Positions 60,832-64,000 of a stretch of DNA of 64,000 bases are shown piece by piece. The first letter of the stretch is position 1. The number at the start of each line of letters is the position of its first letter. The notes under the pieces are model-generated. The model ran no database searches. It saw nothing but the letters and a program-made list of their open reading frames with translations, and was not told the origin of the DNA. The stretch is from Alishewanella metallidurans. GTDB taxonomy: Bacteria; Pseudomonadota; Gammaproteobacteria; Enterobacterales; Alteromonadaceae. The stretch covers positions 114,133 to 178,132 of the forward strand of contig NZ_JALAHQ010000004.1 in assembly GCF_036983985.1 (NCBI RefSeq), given 5' to 3'. The position numbers were made by a program, and so were the translations under genes.

Positions 60832-62912
60832 TGCCAAATATGCCACCGTTACAGCAACTACGACAGTGGCAGCGCCAAGCTGCAGCACATCATATACGTT
60901 TGCCAATAGTGTGGCAGGGCGAGCAGCAGCAATTACTAATGAATGCATTGCAACTGGTCGATAATGCCGACATAAACACGCTGTATTGGATTGGCGATGC
61001 AGCACCAGATAACGCCATTAACTTAAGCAGCAAGCAGAATTATCAACTATTAGGTAGCGAGTGTGATGCGTTAATTATTAATGCCTTTTCCGGTTTTCCG
61101 GCAGACTTAATTGCCGCGTCAATGGGTTGCGTTAAAGCTGGCGGCATCTGGCTATTACTCTGCCCACCATTAACGCAGTGGCAAGCTCAGCCAAACCCGG
61201 CACACAAAAACGTATTACCCTACCCATTAGACGCCAAACTGCATGTCGGGCAATTTTTACCGTTCTGGCTACAACAGTTAGCACAGCAAAATATTGTTAT
61301 GTTGCAAAACAATGAGGATACTCAGCAGCTAAACTGGCCGGCTCTACCCGAACCAGAACAAATTACCGCGCCCTATATTACCGGCGAACAACAACAAGCG
61401 GTAATGGCCATTTTACGTGTTGTTAGCGGTCACAGGCGTCGGCCACTAGTTATTACCGCTGACCGTGGCCGAGGTAAGTCTGCAGCTCTAGGTATTGCCG
61501 CAGCGCAACTCGCTTCAGCCGGTAAAACTATTGTTATAACGGCACCATCACCGGCTGCGGCGCAAACAGCATTAAGCCACTTTCAACAACTGTGTAACGC
61601 TGAAGATTATAGTCGATTACAGTTTGTCGCTTTTGATCAGTTACTCAGCAGTAATCTAGATACCGACCTGCTGTTAATAGATGAAGCGGCGGCAATTCCA
61701 ACCCCCGTATTGCAACAGTTAGTCGCTCGCTATAGTCGTATCGTATTTGCTACTACTGAACACGGTTATGAGGGCACTGGCCGAGGCTTTCAGCTGCGTT
61801 TTCAACAGCATTTAGATGCACATTGCCCAGGTTGGAAGAAGCTACACCTACAGCAACCAATTCGTTATCAAACAGCCGATCCGTTAGAGCAGCTTAGCTT
61901 TAATAGCTTTTTATTAAAGCATGCTGACAACGATGTATCTTACGATTCCACTCAACCAGTATCCGTTAACAGCTATAGCAATAACGATTGGCAAACTCAG
62001 CCTGAATTATTACAACAGGTATTTAGCTTACTAAGCTTGGCACATTATCAAACTCAGGTTAAAGACTTAGCCGCCCTATTAGATAACCCGCACTTGCGGG
62101 TCATTACTTTGCAGCAACATAGCCAGTTACTGGCCTGTGCATTGATTAGTATTGAAGGTAATTTAGAAAGCGAACTTTGTACGCATATTTACCACGCTGA
62201 ACGCCGCGTACAAGGGCACTTGCTAGCGCAAAGTTTGGCTTTTCATCTAGCGCAACCGCAACTAGCAACCTTGCCGCTATGGCGTGTAATGCGAATTACC
62301 GTGCAACCCGTATTGCAGCGGCAAAAGCTAGGTTCAGTATTACTACAACATATTTATCAACAAGCTAAATTGGCCAATATTGCCTATTTAGGCACCAGTT
62401 TCGGTTTAACTACAGAGCTGTTACATTTTTGGCATCAAGCAAAATATCAACCAATACGTTTGGGTCAAAGCAGTGATAAGGCCAGTGCGGAATATTCAAT
62501 TTTAATGTTACGTGCGGTAAAGGGTTCAACCGACAAGGTAACCGAGCTATACCAGCAGTTTAGTTTACAACTATACTGGGCTTTGCCGCATTATCCACAG
62601 TTAAGCTGTGAATTAGCGCTAACCTTAGCTCAACCACCACAGCAATTAGCGCTTAATAACGCAGATCTGCAGCAATTGGCACTATTTAGCCAAGGTAAAC
62701 GACCGTATGAGTTAGTGAGGCATTTAATGTTGCAATGGTTTAATCAGCAGCAGCCAATAGACGTTAAGACTCAGCTCATGTTATGTGGTTTATTATGGCA
62801 GCAACTTGGCTGGACAACGCTGTTACTGCGTTTTGCGTTACCTAATAAAAAAGTGTTTATCGAACACATAGCGGCAAATTTAAAAGCCGCACTGGCAGAA
62901 ACATCTAGTTAA
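60831..62912 (+). CDS. tmcA: tRNA(Met) cytidine acetyltransferase TmcA
   Basis: The 693-residue protein has an N-terminal DUF1726-like domain, a helicase-like ATPase module (TADRGRGKSAALGIAAAQL, Walker A; LLLIDEAAAIP, Walker B) and a GNAT acetyltransferase domain (about residues 440-560) followed by a C-terminal tRNA-binding part. It acetylates the wobble cytidine C34 of elongator tRNA-Met using acetyl-CoA and ATP. It begins at the ATG within the uvrD stop (TAATG overlap); one longer frame exists but is not needed. Confidence 0.94.
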   Translation: MPNMPPLQQLRQWQRQAAAHHIRLPIVWQGEQQQLLMNALQLVDNADINTLYWIGDAAPDNAINLSSKQNYQLLGSECDALIINAFSGFPADLIAASMGCVKAGGIWLLLCPPLTQWQAQPNPAHKNVLPYPLDAKLHVGQFLPFWLQQLAQQNIVMLQNNEDTQQLNWPALPEPEQITAPYITGEQQQAVMAILRVVSGHRRRPLVITADRGRGKSAALGIAAAQLASAGKTIVITAPSPAAAQTALSHFQQLCNAEDYSRLQFVAFDQLLSSNLDTDLLLIDEAAAIPTPVLQQLVARYSRIVFATTEHGYEGTGRGFQLRFQQHLDAHCPGWKKLHLQQPIRYQTADPLEQLSFNSFLLKHADNDVSYDSTQPVSVNSYSNNDWQTQPELLQQVFSLLSLAHYQTQVKDLAALLDNPHLRVITLQQHSQLLACALISIEGNLESELCTHIYHAERRVQGHLLAQSLAFHLAQPQLATLPLWRVMRITVQPVLQRQKLGSVLLQHIYQQAKLANIAYLGTSFGLTTELLHFWHQAKYQPIRLGQSSDKASAEYSILMLRAVKGSTDKVTELYQQFSLQLYWALPHYPQLSCELALTLAQPPQQLALNNADLQQLALFSQGKRPYELVRHLMLQWFNQQQPIDVKTQLMLCGLLWQQLGWTTLLLRFALPNKKVFIEHIAANLKAALAETSS

Positions 62913-62997
62913 CATTGCTGACAGTTCAAACCAGTATTTTCTTTCTTTTTATTCGTACTCAAGCTAAGGTGCGCGCAATATTTTATAGGTGTCTTTT

Positions 62998-63807
62998 ATG
63001 TTAATTATTCTACCTCTTTTAACTGCGCTGTCATCAATGCCAGCGATGGCGAGTAGCTATTCATCTTCTGAACGCCGTACATTGCAATCTGCAATTAGCA
63101 GCGCCCTGCATTCTGCCGAGATTAATCGCTATTATCAGCAATGTAGAGAACAGCCAACAGAAGGCGAAATTGCAGTTATACAAACAGATAAAGAGCAAAG
63201 CAGAATGTTGGCTATGCTACAAAGCAAAGTGCATACCCAAGATTTAAACTTGTTGTTAGCAGCCGATAACAAGCTAACCAACCAAGTTAAGCACGGCATT
63301 AATACACCAACAGACTGCCAAGACACTAAAGCGCTGCAAACCTTGATCGACAACTACGAAGTCGCGCTATTCTCGTTAGACATTGCGATGCCGTTAGAGC
63401 GACAGCTAATTAGTAAAGCAAGCTCCGCTAAGACTCAAGCCAATGCACAACAGCAAGAAGTTAATAAAACTATTGCAGACAGTCATGCTATCGCATTAGT
63501 AACTGTAGTAAGTAAACAGCAACTTAATGCGGTACAACAGGCAAACTATTTACACCCTGATTATGAAAGTAATTATGTGTTTAAAGTAATGTATGGCTGG
63601 CAAGGTAATATTTCTCATTATTTGGGCATGCATATCTCAGTAGCAGACAACGAAATTAATACTATACCTAAGCAATGGCTAATTTTTCTTGATAAAAATG
63701 GCCATTTTATAAAAGCCATCAGCGCAGATAAAGCGATAACATATCTTAATGTATTGTCTGATGCGCAATGGCGTTACGACGTATACGGCAACCTACATCG
63801 CAATTAG
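62998..63807 (+). CDS. Secreted protein of unknown function
   Basis: The 269-residue protein has a signal peptide (LIILPLLTALSSMPAMAS, cleavage near residue 18). The mature N-terminal half is helical (YSSSERRTLQSAISSALH onward), and the C-terminal 110 residues, from HAIALVTVVSKQQLNAV, are beta-rich with VFKVMYGWQGNISHYLG. Two cysteines (CREQ and DCQD) are spaced 50 residues apart. I recognise no family. The ATG at 62,998 follows an AGGTG site; a GTG at 62,989 is less likely. It is the last gene before the rRNA operon. Confidence 0.65.
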   Translation: MLIILPLLTALSSMPAMASSYSSSERRTLQSAISSALHSAEINRYYQQCREQPTEGEIAVIQTDKEQSRMLAMLQSKVHTQDLNLLLAADNKLTNQVKHGINTPTDCQDTKALQTLIDNYEVALFSLDIAMPLERQLISKASSAKTQANAQQQEVNKTIADSHAIALVTVVSKQQLNAVQQANYLHPDYESNYVFKVMYGWQGNISHYLGMHISVADNEINTIPKQWLIFLDKNGHFIKAISADKAITYLNVLSDAQWRYDVYGNLHRN

Positions 63808-63847
63808 TAACTGTCGTATAACTAGTTACTAGTATTTTAAATTAAGC

Positions 63848-63866
63848 CCGCGTAAGCGGTTTTTTT
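63848..63866 (+). terminator. Weak terminator after the unknown secreted protein gene
   Basis: A 4-bp GC stem (CCGC GTAA GCGG) followed by seven Ts lies 40 bp past the stop. The stem is short but the T-run is good. Confidence 0.5.
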
Positions 63867-63907
63867 ATTGGCTATTATTTCGCAGTATTTAGCCAAGTTA
63901 CAGACGT

Positions 63908-63937
63908 AAAAAAGCCCGGCTCTTACGAGACGGGCTT
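63908..63937 (-). terminator. Rho-independent terminator of the rRNA operon
   Basis: On the minus strand, AAAGCCCG pairs with CGGGCTTT (plus CTC with GAG after one mismatch) around a short loop, and the right arm runs into TTTTTT. It lies about 10 bp past the 5S rRNA end. Confidence 0.9.
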
Positions 63938-63947
63938 TCTTGAATTG

Positions 63948-64000
63948 GGAGCCTGGCGGTGAACTACTCTCGCATGGCGAATGCCACACTACCATCGTCG
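63948..64000 (-). rRNA. rrf: 5S ribosomal RNA, 3' part (cut by the window edge)
   Basis: Read on the minus strand, the final 53 bases match the 3' half of 5S rRNA: GATGGTAGTGTGG, then CATGCGAGAGTAG and the closing CGCCAGGC stem. This is the conserved helix IV/V and 3' strand of helix I. The 5' half lies beyond the window. The rRNA operon is transcribed toward the unknown secreted-protein gene and ends in the terminator beside it. Confidence 0.95.

Noticed and set aside
1..64000. tRNA genes, CRISPR arrays, complete insertion sequences, prophage
   Set aside because: I looked in all intergenic regions and found no convincing tRNA, regularly spaced repeat array, transposase or phage gene.

Overview
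The window is a chromosomal segment of a Gammaproteobacterium. Gene content and order (ubiE-ubiJ-ubiB-tatABC-tatD-hemB; gppA-rhlB facing trxA-rho; hemCDXY; cyaY facing lptM-lysA-dapF-DUF484-xerC-yigB-uvrD) fit the order Alteromonadales. A Rheinheimera/Arsukibacterium-like organism is my best guess, but this is inferred from protein resemblance without a search. Most of the window is housekeeping DNA, densely packed, with many 1-17 bp gene overlaps. The last bases are the 3' end of a 5S rRNA gene on the minus strand, so an rRNA operon lies just beyond the right edge.

Layout. 0-7 kb: ubiquinone biosynthesis (ubiE end, ubiJ, ubiB), the Tat translocase (tatABC), tatD, a diguanylate cyclase and hemB. 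7-15 kb: gppA-rhlB, divergent trxA and rho, ndh, and a cdd-deoA nucleoside salvage pair. 15-28 kb is more accessory: a YgjP-type metalloprotease, a large secreted S9 peptidase, a truncated methylthioribose kinase gene, an ABC exporter operon with three different periplasmic adaptors and a sialidase-like protein, an acyltransferase, and a secreted MsrA-thioredoxin-MsrB fusion. 28-41 kb: an EamA transporter remnant, ppc, a TonB-dependent receptor, an orphan LytTR regulator, a VC0807-type membrane protein, a DUF1800/DUF1501 pair, a MetC-like lyase and an EAL phosphodiesterase. 41-47 kb: ubiD, fre, an ECF sigma/anti-sigma/DUF4097 cassette, an unknown coiled-coil protein and fadM. 47-52.5 kb (minus strand): cyaY, an esterase, hemC-hemD-hemX-hemY and a DNA-deoxyinosine glycosylase, apparently one operon. 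52.6-63.8 kb (plus strand): lptM, lysA, dapF, DUF484, xerC, an inserted 1.38-kb segment, yigB, uvrD, tmcA and an unknown secreted protein.

How the parts work together. Ubiquinone genes (ubiE, ubiJ, ubiB, ubiD), a type-2 NADH dehydrogenase that reduces quinone, and haem genes (hemB, hemC, hemD, plus hemX/hemY and frataxin cyaY) make this a respiration-rich region. The DUF1501 protein carries a twin-arginine signal and is a likely client of the Tat system encoded 33 kb away. One diguanylate cyclase and one EAL protein give opposing c-di-GMP activities.

Most notable observations. (1) A 1,380-bp segment sits between xerC and yigB, bounded by a 47-bp perfect direct repeat of the xerC 3' end. It looks like an integrated element that replaced and regenerated the end of the recombinase gene, yet carries no integrase. 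(2) The diaminopimelate epimerase lacks its second catalytic cysteine (Ser219) and two substrate-binding asparagines (Ser159, Ser192). (3) One MacB-type ABC transporter is encoded with three distinct adaptor proteins. (4) A methionine sulfoxide reductase fusion has its thioredoxin-like domain in the middle. (5) mtnK and an EamA transporter gene have been degraded.
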